From positions 2,679,358 to 2,743,357 of the forward strand of contig NZ_CP015622.1 of the NCBI RefSeq assembly GCF_001643015.1: a stretch of 64,000 nucleotides of DNA, read 5' to 3'. The notes below the pieces were generated by a model. The model did not search any database and was not told where the DNA came from. It worked only from the letters and a program-made list of their open reading frames with translations. The DNA is from Corynebacterium crudilactis. Its GTDB lineage: Bacteria > Actinomycetota > Actinomycetes > Mycobacteriales > Mycobacteriaceae. The position numbers were made by a program, and so were the translations under genes. Positions 37,011 through 44,779 of this stretch are shown one piece after another. Positions within the stretch are counted from its first letter, which is position 1; every line of letters starts with the position of its first letter.

Positions 37011-37377
37011 CACGTTAACCTTAGTGGAGTGGCGCAGATCCTCCACATTTCCTAAACAGAGAAACCATTGTCCGGCAGATCTAGAATCCCCCTCCACTGG
37101 AGAATCTATCCCCGATCGAAGGAAGCTGCCGAAGTCTGGAGCCGGTTTAAAGGGCTGGGTTTTACGGGCGGACATTAGGGTCGAAACAGCGTTTTCAGTC
37201 CCTTAGAGGCCATTCTAAAAGGGCACTTTTCCAGGACTCCAAGCGTGGATTTTGAACAGACCGGACTGGGCGACCAAGCTCCCAGGTTTTTACCTTTCGC
37301 TTGTCCACCCTGTCCGCCTCTAGCCCCTCACTCCGACATTTGACACAGCACCACCCCACAACCCTTAATTCTCGTGC

Positions 37378-37383
37378 TAATAT
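37378..37383 (+). promoter_or_regulatory. -10 element for a probable leaderless monooxygenase transcript
   Basis: TAATAT ends seven bases before the ATG at 37391 and there is no Shine-Dalgarno sequence between them. This supports both the start codon and a leaderless mRNA. Confidence 0.5.
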
Positions 37384-37390
37384 TGTTGAT

Positions 37391-38563
37391 ATGTCAACTA
37401 ATTATGAAGCCATCATCATCGGAGCAGGACAAGCAGGCCTTGCCGCGGCACACGAACTCGCCCGCCGCGGTTTTACTCCCGGAAAAGATTTTCTCGTTCT
37501 AGATTCCAACGACGGCCCCGGAGGTGCATGGCGGCACAGATGGGATTCGCTGACATTAGGAAAAGCCCACGGCATTGCAGATCTTCCCGGCCTCGCCATG
37601 GATCGCCCCGACCCCAAAACTCCCGCCTCCGCACTGGTTGCCAATTATTACGGAGCATACGAAGAGGAATTTTCTCTCGGTGTTGTCCGCCCAGTTAAAG
37701 TCACTCGCGTTGAACCAATCTCCCCAGATCCCACAAGTCCCTTGCGTATCAGCAGTGACGATGGCCGCGAATGGACCACTCGAATAGTCCTCAATGCGAC
37801 TGGCACCTGGACAAATCCTTATGTTCCTTATATTCCTGGCATTGATAAATTTGCAGGCAAACAACTCCACACCGTTAATTACCGCAAAGCGGAGGATTTC
37901 ACGGGCAAAAAAGTCCTGGTTGTTGGCGGCGGACTAAGCGCGGTGCAATTCCTCCTGGAATTGGAAGGCCTGGCAGAAACAACGTGGGCTACACGCCGTC
38001 CACCAAATTTCACCCAACGCGAATTCGATGCAGGCTGGGGGTTGGCCGTGGAACGCGCCGTCCGCGATCGCACTTTTAATGGCAAAGCGCCAGCCAGCGT
38101 TGTGCGCACCACCGGCATCCCACAAATCCCGGATTATCTTGCAGGAGTAGAACGTGGACTGATTGTCAGCCGTGGCATGTTCGAAGAAATTACGCCCACC
38201 GGAGTGGTTTTCGGCGAGCCTCCCATCGCCTCGCCTGAAGGTTTAGGCCCTTCAGCAGGCACAACGCTGGCTGTGCCTGAAAGTTGGCAGCCATATCCTG
38301 CAGGCACGTACCTAGAGGTGGATGTTATTTTCTGGAACACTGGCTTCCGCGCGGCATTGCGCCATCTTGCGCCGATGAAATTGCGTGGACAAGGCCGCGG
38401 CATCGAACTGCTTGATGAAGTCAGCCCCGCCTCCGATTCGCGCGTGCTACTCGTCGGCTACGGCTCCAACGCCTCCACAGTCGGCGCCACCCGCGCAGGC
38501 AGGGTTGCTGGCCGAGTTGCGGCCAAAAGATTGCTTATCGACGTCTCCCCTCACGTAAATTAA
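37391..38563 (+). CDS. Flavin-dependent monooxygenase-like oxidoreductase
   Basis: FAD/NADPH enzyme of the flavin-containing monooxygenase or Baeyer-Villiger type. The 390 residues have the FAD motif IIIGAGQAGLAAAHELARRG at the N-terminus, GGAWRHRWDSLTLGKAHGI, ATGTWTNPYVPYIPG (an ATG motif) and a second dinucleotide motif VLVVGGGLSAVQFLLEL near residue 180. No substrate can be named. The LLM-class oxidoreductase starts 12 bases downstream, so the two flavoproteins probably form an operon. The ATG at 37391 was chosen from the promoter spacing. Confidence 0.85.
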   Translation: MSTNYEAIIIGAGQAGLAAAHELARRGFTPGKDFLVLDSNDGPGGAWRHRWDSLTLGKAHGIADLPGLAMDRPDPKTPASALVANYYGAYEEEFSLGVVRPVKVTRVEPISPDPTSPLRISSDDGREWTTRIVLNATGTWTNPYVPYIPGIDKFAGKQLHTVNYRKAEDFTGKKVLVVGGGLSAVQFLLELEGLAETTWATRRPPNFTQREFDAGWGLAVERAVRDRTFNGKAPASVVRTTGIPQIPDYLAGVERGLIVSRGMFEEITPTGVVFGEPPIASPEGLGPSAGTTLAVPESWQPYPAGTYLEVDVIFWNTGFRAALRHLAPMKLRGQGRGIELLDEVSPASDSRVLLVGYGSNASTVGATRAGRVAGRVAAKRLLIDVSPHVN

Positions 38564-38574
38564 GGTAAAGAATT

Positions 38575-39621
38575 ATGAAAGCCTTCGGTTTTTTAAGTTT
38601 CGGACACTATCAAATTGGCCACGAGCGCTCCATGCTGAAACAAGCACTGGAACTAGCAAAAGAAGCAGACGCAATCGGTGTTAATGGTGCCTACTTCCGC
38701 GTGCACCATTTCGCTCCTCAAGGCGCGTCCCCGATGCCACTTCTCGGCGCCATCATCGGCGCCACCAAACACATTGAAGTAGGCACTGGCGTTATCGATA
38801 TGCGCTATGAAAACCCTCTTTACCTGGCAGAAGAAGCAGCAGCCCTCAACCTACTTGCCGATGGTCGACTAGCACTTGGAGTGTCCAGGGGATCACCTGA
38901 ACCAGCAGAAAAAGGTTGGGAAGCTTTCGGATATGACGGCGGCGATGGTGATCCCAAAGCTGCAGGCATGGCACGAGAGAAATTTCAACGTTTCTTGGAT
39001 GCCATCGATGGGCACGGCATGGCGGTGGCATCCGAAAACCAATACCCACGCCTCTATCACCCTGGTACTCCCCTACCTGTCTTCCCGCATGACCCTGACC
39101 TGCGTAAATCCATTTGGTGGGGCGCAGGATCTCACAGCACAGCAGAACAAGCAGCACGAGATGGCGTCAACCTCATGAGCTCCACCTTGGTCGCAGAAGC
39201 AACAGGCCAATCCTTCGGCGACCTTCAGGCAGATCAAATCGCGTTCTATCGCCAAGCATGGAAAGAAGCAGAACACGATTGGACTCCACGCATCTCGGTG
39301 TCCCGTTCTATTTTCCCCATCGTCACTGATCGTGACCGTGAACTCTTTGGACTTCAAGGACACGGCGGCGATCAGGTAGGAATCCTGGATGACACCCGAT
39401 CTACCTTCGGACGCAGCTATGCAGGAAGCCCTGATGAACTCATCGATCAGCTCAAAGAAGATCGCGCTGTGATGGAAGCCGATACGTTGATGCTCACTGT
39501 TCCAAACCAAATGGGCGTAGAAATCAACACATCCATCCTGAAAAACTTCGCTGAGCATGTCGCCCCAGCTTTGGAATGGCAACCAAACACCGAAGGACTA
39601 GTTACTGGCTACGATTTTTAG
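38575..39621 (+). CDS. LLM-class (luciferase-like) flavin-dependent oxidoreductase
   Basis: Predicted FMN- or F420-type TIM-barrel oxidoreductase. The 348 residues begin MKAFGFLSFGHYQIG and contain GAYFRVHHFAPQGASPMPLLGAIIGATKHIEVGTGV and LNLLADGRLALGVSRGSP, both typical of bacterial luciferase-like monooxygenases. It follows the monooxygenase gene by 11 bases with AAGG near the ATG, and ends at a strong terminator. A reduced flavin supplied by a partner enzyme would be needed; the neighbouring flavoprotein could act in the same pathway, which is inference. Confidence 0.85.
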   Translation: MKAFGFLSFGHYQIGHERSMLKQALELAKEADAIGVNGAYFRVHHFAPQGASPMPLLGAIIGATKHIEVGTGVIDMRYENPLYLAEEAAALNLLADGRLALGVSRGSPEPAEKGWEAFGYDGGDGDPKAAGMAREKFQRFLDAIDGHGMAVASENQYPRLYHPGTPLPVFPHDPDLRKSIWWGAGSHSTAEQAARDGVNLMSSTLVAEATGQSFGDLQADQIAFYRQAWKEAEHDWTPRISVSRSIFPIVTDRDRELFGLQGHGGDQVGILDDTRSTFGRSYAGSPDELIDQLKEDRAVMEADTLMLTVPNQMGVEINTSILKNFAEHVAPALEWQPNTEGLVTGYDF

Positions 39622-39645
39622 GCTGATTACCTGGTACTAATGGGC

Positions 39646-39687
39646 GTGCACTCTGCTAGTTTTGGCTAGCAGTGTGCACCAATTTTC
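39646..39687 (+). terminator. Intrinsic terminator after the LLM oxidoreductase gene
   Basis: GTGCACTCTGCTAG (39646-39659) pairs with CTAGCAGTGTGCAC (39666-39679) at 13 of 14 positions, followed by CAATTTTC. Confidence 0.8.
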
Positions 39688-39760
39688 TCAATAGCTATAC
39701 AGCCTCTGAAATGTTGACAGTGGCAGTCCTCCAAAAATCTTTTATCCTTCGAAGAACTAC

Positions 39761-40282
39761 CTAACGCTCTAGAGCTCCCTGCTTCTCAGCCGTGGCACTG
39801 ACTAGTGGATAGACCATCACCAGATCATCGCCATGATCCTCTACTCTCAGGAATCCCAAACGCTCATATAAATGCACTGCCTGATTCGATTTCTGAACTG
39901 ACAATGAAGCCTGTTGATAACCACGTTTCCTTAATATATCAAGCATCTGCACCATCAATGTAGCGCCAATGCCTTTTCTTCGTGCTTCAGGCAAAACAGA
40001 AATTATGAACTCTGGAGTTTCTGTATCGACATTGCCATGCCCACGAATTTCTCCTGTGATAATACGAGTCCATACGGCACCAACGAGTTTTTCTGCCTCA
40101 ACAGCTACCAAGCCTAAATCATCAGGTTTGCCCCAGCCTTCTAGATAAGCGGCAATTGTTGGATCTAAAAGAACACTCCTGGGGATGAGATTATGCGGGT
40201 CAGGTTGATGAATTGCCAAATAAAGAAAATCTTCGAGTTGGCCTAAATCTTGTTCTGTAATTGGTCGAATATCAATAGACAT
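39761..40282 (-). CDS. GNAT acetyltransferase
   Basis: Predicted N-acetyltransferase of 173 residues with one GNAT domain: MSIDIRPITEQDLGQLEDFLY at the N-terminus, FIISVLPEARRKGIGATLMVQML with the acetyl-CoA loop R-x-x-G-I-G-A, and NQAVHLYERLGFLRVED near the end. The ATG at 40282 was preferred to a GTG two codons upstream. Substrate unknown. It is divergent from the arr homologue with little space, so the promoters may overlap. Confidence 0.82.
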   Translation of the reverse strand: MSIDIRPITEQDLGQLEDFLYLAIHQPDPHNLIPRSVLLDPTIAAYLEGWGKPDDLGLVAVEAEKLVGAVWTRIITGEIRGHGNVDTETPEFIISVLPEARRKGIGATLMVQMLDILRKRGYQQASLSVQKSNQAVHLYERLGFLRVEDHGDDLVMVYPLVSATAEKQGALER

Positions 40283-40394
40283 GCGCACATCGTTTCATTT
40301 TATTGCTACTTTGGCATACCGAAGCTTTCATCTCAATCCTCATGAGAAATGCTCTTTGATTAGTTCCTATCACTTCCGCAAAGGACACTCCATT

Positions 40395-40841
40395 GTGAAA
40401 AATACGCTAGATCAAGGTCCGTTTTTCCACGGAACCATCGTGGATCTCCAACCTGGCGATCTACTCAAGCCGGGGCACAAGTCTAATTATCGGCGCGAGA
40501 TCACCATGAACCATATCTATTTCACCGCATTGGTTAATGGTGCAGGACTTGCGGCAGAAATCGCTGCAGAATTGGACGCGGGACTTGTCGAAGACACCTC
40601 TATAACAAGGAAACCGCCACGAGTCTACGAAGTCGAACCACTGGGAGATTTTGATAATGATCCTAATGTGACCGACAAGAAGTTTCCAGGAAATCCCACG
40701 AGATCCTATCGCAGCGACCAGCCGTTGAAAATCATTCGAGAAATTACTGATTGGACACGGCTTACCCCAGAAGCCCTTGCAATGTGGCGAGAGAATTTAC
40801 GCAAAATTACCTCTGATGACGCCGGAGAAATCATCAACTAG
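40395..40841 (+). CDS. arr: Rifamycin ADP-ribosyltransferase (Arr) homologue
   Basis: Would transfer ADP-ribose from NAD+ to rifamycins, inactivating them. The 148 residues cover the whole family. They contain GPFFHGTIVDLQPGDLL (His12), NHIYFTALVNGAGLAAEIAAEL (Tyr42) and VYEVEPLGDFDNDPNVTDKK (Asp89), followed by FPGNPTRSYRS. Together these give the His-Tyr-Asp set of Arr enzymes. I chose the GTG at 40395, with AAAGGA upstream; a longer frame from 40281 overlaps the divergent gene and is not Arr-like. A perfect palindrome follows the stop. Family assignment is strong; resistance itself is inferred. Confidence 0.9.
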   Translation: MKNTLDQGPFFHGTIVDLQPGDLLKPGHKSNYRREITMNHIYFTALVNGAGLAAEIAAELDAGLVEDTSITRKPPRVYEVEPLGDFDNDPNVTDKKFPGNPTRSYRSDQPLKIIREITDWTRLTPEALAMWRENLRKITSDDAGEIIN

Positions 40842-40847
40842 CTGGCA

Positions 40848-40883
40848 TGTTCATTAATGCTGAACGTTCAGCATTAATGAACA
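40848..40883. repeat. Perfect 36-base palindrome downstream of arr
   Basis: The arms TGTTCATTAATGCTGAAC (40848-40865) and its exact reverse complement (40866-40883) touch with no spacer. It starts seven bases after the arr stop. As RNA it would fold to a stem of about 16 pairs, but there is no T-run after it. It may be a terminator, a transcript stabiliser or a binding site. Confidence 0.85.
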
Positions 40884-40892
40884 GGAGGGGCG

Positions 40893-40903
40893 CGTCGAAA
40901 AGC
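40893..40903 (+). repeat. Dispersed word CGTCGANAAGC, intergenic copy
   Basis: Reads CGTCGAAAAGC, ten bases after the palindrome. It is in the minority orientation with respect to the two flanking forward genes. Confidence 0.8.
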
Positions 40904-40962
40904 GAAAACACCTGACACGCTTAAACCGTGCCTGACCACCTTTTCCCCTGAATAGGTGCACA

Positions 40963-42129
40963 ATGGGAGGTGTGACACCTCGCCCTGTTTCTTCTGTTGC
41001 GCGACTCGTTGAAGATAACGCGCAAGATTTTCTGCGCGCAGTGAAAGCGCAGCTTCTACAACTCGCACCTCAATCCCGTGGGCATTTTCCCACCGATGAT
41101 GATCTCACACATATCAGCATCGCTGAGACGCTGAGTGCGCTCCTTGATGGCACTGGCAAGGAGGGTGAAGTGGATGAAGGCACTCTGGCATTTTTCCAAG
41201 AAGCTGCACTCGATGCCCGTAGATTTGGCATTACCCCCGACATGCTCAAAGCACTCGGAGAAGCTGTCCGCACAGAATTACTAGAACTATGCTCCGACCT
41301 TCCATTTGAAAATGTGTTATTCGCAGAACGAGCAATTGCGGCCACTTCCGCAGCATCAATTCAAGCAGTTAGAGAAGCCGAAGAGGCAGATATTCCGGCC
41401 TCTTTCCGGGCTGAAGTTGTCGAAGTGGAAAAGCGCAGCCGCCGTTTTACAGTAGTCAGGCTCCAAGCAGAGCAACAACTTCCCTACTCCCCTGGCCAAT
41501 ACCTCGCAGCAACAGCCGACTTTTTGCCCAATACCTGGCGATATGTGTGTCCATCAATCCCCTCCAATGAATGGGGTCAGGTGGAGTTTCATATCCAATC
41601 TGACGCCGATGAAACCACAGGACTTTTAGCCACCTCACGCCCTGGCGATAAGTGGACGTTGGGTCCTGGTCGAGGAGATTTCGGTAAAGGTAAAACTGAT
41701 TCCGGCAAGGATTTATTATTTATTTCCCATGGCACAGGGCTTGCACCGCTGCGCGCATATGTATTTGAGCTCATGAACCAAGCAGCCCCTCCACGTTTGC
41801 ACTTTTTCGTGGGCGCAGATTTCCCTGGTGAACTCTATGAGCTCATGGGACTGTGGAATTTTGCAGCCGCCAGCCCGTGGCTTTCTGTGGTTCCGGTATC
41901 CACCCATGAACACGATGACTGGTGGGTGCAAGCCACCGAAGCATCCCAGCCACCACGAGGTTTGCACCTGCACCAAACTGGCCCCATGGCGAAAATTGTC
42001 ACGCAAGCTGGTGCATGGGCGGATCGAGAGGTGCTTATTGCAGGTCCAGAATCTTGGGCGCGCGATGTGCGTCGAGCAATGATCCGACGAGGGACCCCAG
42101 CTGCACAGATCGAAACTTTAGGATTCTAA
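40963..42129 (+). CDS. Flavohaemoglobin-like oxidoreductase lacking the proximal haem histidine
   Basis: Globin-like N-terminal domain (about 1-140) joined to an FAD/NAD(P)-binding reductase (about 145-388), the layout of flavohaemoglobins and of Rv0385. The reductase has YSPGQYLAATADF, WRYVCPSIPS at the flavin site (R-x-Y-S is expected) and FISHGTGLAPLRAYVFEL for the nucleotide. In the globin part, aligning RRFGITPDMLKALGEAV with SFQIKPEQYNIVGEHL of E. coli Hmp places Ala where the proximal His should be. Haem binding is therefore doubtful, and it may be a haem-free reductase. Rv0385 also lies near clpB. Confidence 0.75.
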   Translation: MGGVTPRPVSSVARLVEDNAQDFLRAVKAQLLQLAPQSRGHFPTDDDLTHISIAETLSALLDGTGKEGEVDEGTLAFFQEAALDARRFGITPDMLKALGEAVRTELLELCSDLPFENVLFAERAIAATSAASIQAVREAEEADIPASFRAEVVEVEKRSRRFTVVRLQAEQQLPYSPGQYLAATADFLPNTWRYVCPSIPSNEWGQVEFHIQSDADETTGLLATSRPGDKWTLGPGRGDFGKGKTDSGKDLLFISHGTGLAPLRAYVFELMNQAAPPRLHFFVGADFPGELYELMGLWNFAAASPWLSVVPVSTHEHDDWWVQATEASQPPRGLHLHQTGPMAKIVTQAGAWADREVLIAGPESWARDVRRAMIRRGTPAAQIETLGF

Positions 42130-42471
42130 TTTTTTGAGATTTCAGGTGTTAAAAGGTCCCCGAAAAGGACTCTAGACGCCTCATGCGAGGGCGTGGTTGA
42201 ACCGGACCATACCAGGTGACCAAAAGTGACATGGAGCCAGCATATTTTGGTCACCTGGTCTGCTGCCTCGCAAGCGCAACCGTCCTATATGACCAAAATC
42301 CATGTGCGCGGAAGAGTTTTTGGTCGCCTGGTTTGGTCTGGTCCAGCAAGTGCGAAAACCACTCCCCCGACCAGCTAAAAAGCGACCTCACAGAATTGCC
42401 TCTAAGCGTCCCAAAGCCCCAAGACCATACAAACACTGGTTCTAAAAACTCGAGCCCTTAAACGGGTATCC
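42130..42471. other. Convergent intergenic region with nested inverted repeats
   Basis: These 342 bases between two convergent genes carry no supported gene. They hold one perfect 15-base inverted repeat (42211-42259) and a diverged second unit (42291-42330) built from the same words GACCAAAA and TTTTGGTC. They may form a bidirectional terminator, an RNA structure or the remains of a small element. Confidence 0.6.
42211..42259. repeat. Inverted repeat with perfect 15-base arms
   Basis: ACCAGGTGACCAAAA (42211-42225) and TTTTGGTCACCTGGT (42245-42259) are exact reverse complements around a 19-base loop. A partial second copy follows: GACCAAAA at 42291-42298 and TTTTGGTCGCCTGGT at 42318-42332. 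Confidence 0.8.
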
Positions 42472-43266
42472 CTAGAGAACAGGCAGCATTTCCCTAATTT
42501 TTCCCAGGTCGTGGACATCAATATCTGCAATCAGCATCTGCGGCTCATAACCTGCACTGACCACCACTTCACCGGTTGGATTAACCACCATGGAATGCCC
42601 AATTCCGGTGGGGCCTTTACGCTGAATTTCTTTCGGCAGACGAGCCTGCCCACACGCCACGATCCATGAGGTGGAATCCAATGCACGCGCCCGTGGAAGC
42701 AGCTTCCATTGTTCGAGTTTCCCCGGACCGTCCTGCCATGATGTAGGCACCACAATTACTTGTGCGCCCTTGCGTGCGAGATCTTTGAATTGCTCTGGGA
42801 AACGGATGTCGTAGCAGGTTGCCACACCGAAAGTAATCCCATCAACATCGAATACCACCAGCTCATCGCCTGGTTTTACAGTGTCGGATTCCTTATAACC
42901 GAATGCGTCATAGGTGTGGATTTTGTCATATCCTTGATGCATACCAGCGCCACTAATCAGCACCGTGTTGTTCACACGCGCGATGGTTTTTTCTCCACGC
43001 TGCACAGTATCGGCAGGGCTAAACATGCCAGCGATAATGACAACATTTAACTCCACAGCCAGCTCTTTCACTGCGGTGGAGAATTCACCATCCAAATCTT
43101 CGGCTTGAGTATCTAATCGGCCAGTGCCGAAGCTTTGGGACGTCGCTTCCGGGAATACTAAAACTCGCGCACCTTTTTTCGCAGCTTTTTTTGCTGCTTC
43201 CTCTAGGCGGGAAAAGTTGTCCATCTTATCGAAATTTGTTGAGATCTGAAGCAAAGCAATACGCAT
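42472..43266 (-). CDS. Nitrilase-superfamily carbon-nitrogen hydrolase
   Basis: Amidase-like enzyme hydrolysing a C-N bond of a small amide, cytoplasmic. The 264 residues show the complete Glu-Lys-Cys triad: VLVFPEATSQSFG, YDKIHTYDAFGYKES and GVATCYDIRFPEQF. The ATG at 43266 (MRIALLQISTN) was chosen; nine extra codons upstream are not part of the fold. The group includes deaminated-glutathione amidase (Nit1-like) enzymes and Rv0480c-like proteins, so metabolite repair is a plausible role, but the substrate is not shown. Confidence 0.87.
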   Translation of the reverse strand: MRIALLQISTNFDKMDNFSRLEEAAKKAAKKGARVLVFPEATSQSFGTGRLDTQAEDLDGEFSTAVKELAVELNVVIIAGMFSPADTVQRGEKTIARVNNTVLISGAGMHQGYDKIHTYDAFGYKESDTVKPGDELVVFDVDGITFGVATCYDIRFPEQFKDLARKGAQVIVVPTSWQDGPGKLEQWKLLPRARALDSTSWIVACGQARLPKEIQRKGPTGIGHSMVVNPTGEVVVSAGYEPQMLIADIDVHDLGKIREMLPVL

Positions 43267-43358
43267 AATCCACAGCCTAGGCGCTTGGGCCAAAGTTATA
43301 CACAGGTTTGAGCAACCTCTTCTTGCCCAAAAAGCTCGAACGCACTTGGATCAACACC

Positions 43359-43604
43359 ATGTACCTAGATATTAATCTCCCAAAGCGCCTGTTCCACCGT
43401 CATATCGACTACTCCAGCCCCGCGTTAACCTGCATGCCCAGCCACACAGCCACCGCGCTGAGCAGCGCAGATCAGACCTGGCGCAGCTTGCTTATCGACG
43501 CCAACTTCCGTCTCAACCATCATCTTTCCGATATGCGCACTGTCAGTGAACAGCTGCTCACTATTGATGAAGATCTTGGCCAAACTTTGAATACGCTGCA
43601 CTGA
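43359..43604 (+). CDS. Small helical protein upstream of a DUF1023 hydrolase, possibly Esx-like
   Basis: Unrecognised by motif. The 81 residues are mostly helical after residue 20, with ALSSADQTWRSLLIDANFR in the middle, a place where WXG100 proteins carry W-x-G, then HHLSDMRTVSEQLLTIDEDL. Size, helix pattern and coupling to a DUF1023-type gene suggest a partner of the type that accompanies such proteins in actinobacteria, but W-x-G itself is missing. The start could be this ATG or a TTG at 43308. The stop overlaps the next ATG (TGATG). Confidence 0.5.
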   Translation: MYLDINLPKRLFHRHIDYSSPALTCMPSHTATALSSADQTWRSLLIDANFRLNHHLSDMRTVSEQLLTIDEDLGQTLNTLH

Positions 43605-44737
43605 TGTTGGCATTAAAAAGCACTGAACTAAACCTCCTGGCAGCATCCCTTGAAGCCGCCGCTGGCTCACTTCACGCCGACAATGCCACTCGTTTAGATT
43701 CTTGGCAGCAATTAGAACCACTGACTTCGGCCAGTTCTCTCCAGCAGGGCTTCCGCACACTGGTGAAATACAACCGTCCAGTAGTGGATATGGCAGAACA
43801 AATACACAAAGTATCCACAACCCTTTTTGATACCGCAGATATTCTGCGCACCTTGGAAAGCTACGCAGATTACTTAGAAAAACGTGCAGATAAATCCATA
43901 ACGTTGAGCGTCATGTTGCACTATATCGCTAGTTTAAGTGAACTTTTAGACCTTATGTGTGCGCGTGAAATCAATTCGTTATGCACAGCCATTACCCCTG
44001 AACCCCTGAAACATTTGCGTGATTTTGGGACTCTTTCTGCTTCCTCGATCCATGAATTCCATCTAGTTAATGCCTCACCCGAAATCCGTACGCTAGCCGA
44101 ATCCAATCCATCCATGCAGATCCTCGAAGCTGGCGATGGCTCACTTGTTGCTTCATTTGGAGATATCGATAATGCCATCGCTGTAACCACCATCGTTGCT
44201 GGGGTTGGCTCTTCTAATCCAGAAGGCTGGCAAACTTATATCGATCGCGCCCGCACCGTCCAAGAATCTACCCAGGCAGCATCAATATTGTGGTTGGGAT
44301 ATCAAGCACCCGATTCCCTTCCCGCTGCCGTTTCTGGAGCCCCCGCCCACCGCGCAGCATCTGATCTCCACAATTTTCAAGCAGCACTGCATACGAGAAA
44401 TCCCCAACAAAAGAAAGTGGTAGTTGGCTACAGCTACGGATCTACCGTGGCTGGAAAAGCAGCCTCAACCGGTGCATTGCATGCCGACGCTTTGGTGCTG
44501 GTTGGCAGCCCTGGCGCTGGAGTTTCTCATTCTTCTCAATTGGGTGCACCTGTTTATGCCGTAACTGGCTCAGCTGATCCCATTGGTTTCGCCGGTACCC
44601 AATACGGTGGCATTCATGGAGCTGATCCCACCTCTGCCCCTTTCGGTGCAACGGTGTGGGATTCTGCCTCCAACCACTCGGGCTATTGGGATGATAAAGA
44701 ATTTCTCCGCAATCTCCATGAAGTGGTGAAACACTAA
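43604..44737 (+). CDS. DUF1023-type alpha/beta hydrolase with helical N-terminal domain
   Basis: The 377 residues have two parts. Residues 1-150 are helical (LLAASLEAAAGSLHADNATRLDSWQQLEP and a long helix pair), as in proteins that travel with WXG100-type partners. From about residue 160 there is an alpha/beta hydrolase fold with nucleophile elbow VVVGYSYGSTVAG (Ser near 277), an acid in TGSADPIGFAG and a His in SNHSGYWDD. This matches PF06259 (DUF1023). No signal peptide is seen. It is translationally coupled to the small helical gene before it. The substrate is unknown; lipase/esterase chemistry is plausible. Confidence 0.75.
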   Translation: MLALKSTELNLLAASLEAAAGSLHADNATRLDSWQQLEPLTSASSLQQGFRTLVKYNRPVVDMAEQIHKVSTTLFDTADILRTLESYADYLEKRADKSITLSVMLHYIASLSELLDLMCAREINSLCTAITPEPLKHLRDFGTLSASSIHEFHLVNASPEIRTLAESNPSMQILEAGDGSLVASFGDIDNAIAVTTIVAGVGSSNPEGWQTYIDRARTVQESTQAASILWLGYQAPDSLPAAVSGAPAHRAASDLHNFQAALHTRNPQQKKVVVGYSYGSTVAGKAASTGALHADALVLVGSPGAGVSHSSQLGAPVYAVTGSADPIGFAGTQYGGIHGADPTSAPFGATVWDSASNHSGYWDDKEFLRNLHEVVKH

Positions 44738-44739
44738 AC

Positions 44740-44766
44740 TGCCCCGCACAAAGTGTGCGAGGCAGC
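44740..44766. terminator. Bidirectional hairpin between the DUF1023 gene and ald
   Basis: CTGCC and CGCACA pair with TGTGCG and GGCAG around a short loop, with one internal mismatch. It lies between two convergent genes; no long T-run on either side. Confidence 0.6.
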
Positions 44767-44779
44767 TTGAGCTTCAAGA

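Larger units (their letters stand above)
36870..37390. other. Long region between the GltS-like and monooxygenase genes
   Basis: These 521 bases hold no gene I can support. They contain the promoter of the GltS-like gene with a palindrome at 36996-37010, and the leaderless-type promoter of the monooxygenase at its right end. The middle (37050-37300) is rich in G/C and shows no clear structure. In C. glutamicum I recall regulatory and cation-transport genes near this place; if so they are missing here. Confidence 0.5.

Noticed and set aside
36869-37175. Long N-terminal extension of the GltS-like protein to 37175
   Set aside because: The extra 102 residues lack membrane segments and family similarity; the ATG at 36869 begins the first transporter helix.
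42130-42471. A small gene (forward frame around 42216-42461)
   Set aside because: No ribosome site, and the frame is produced by the inverted repeats; the translated sequence has no plausible protein features.
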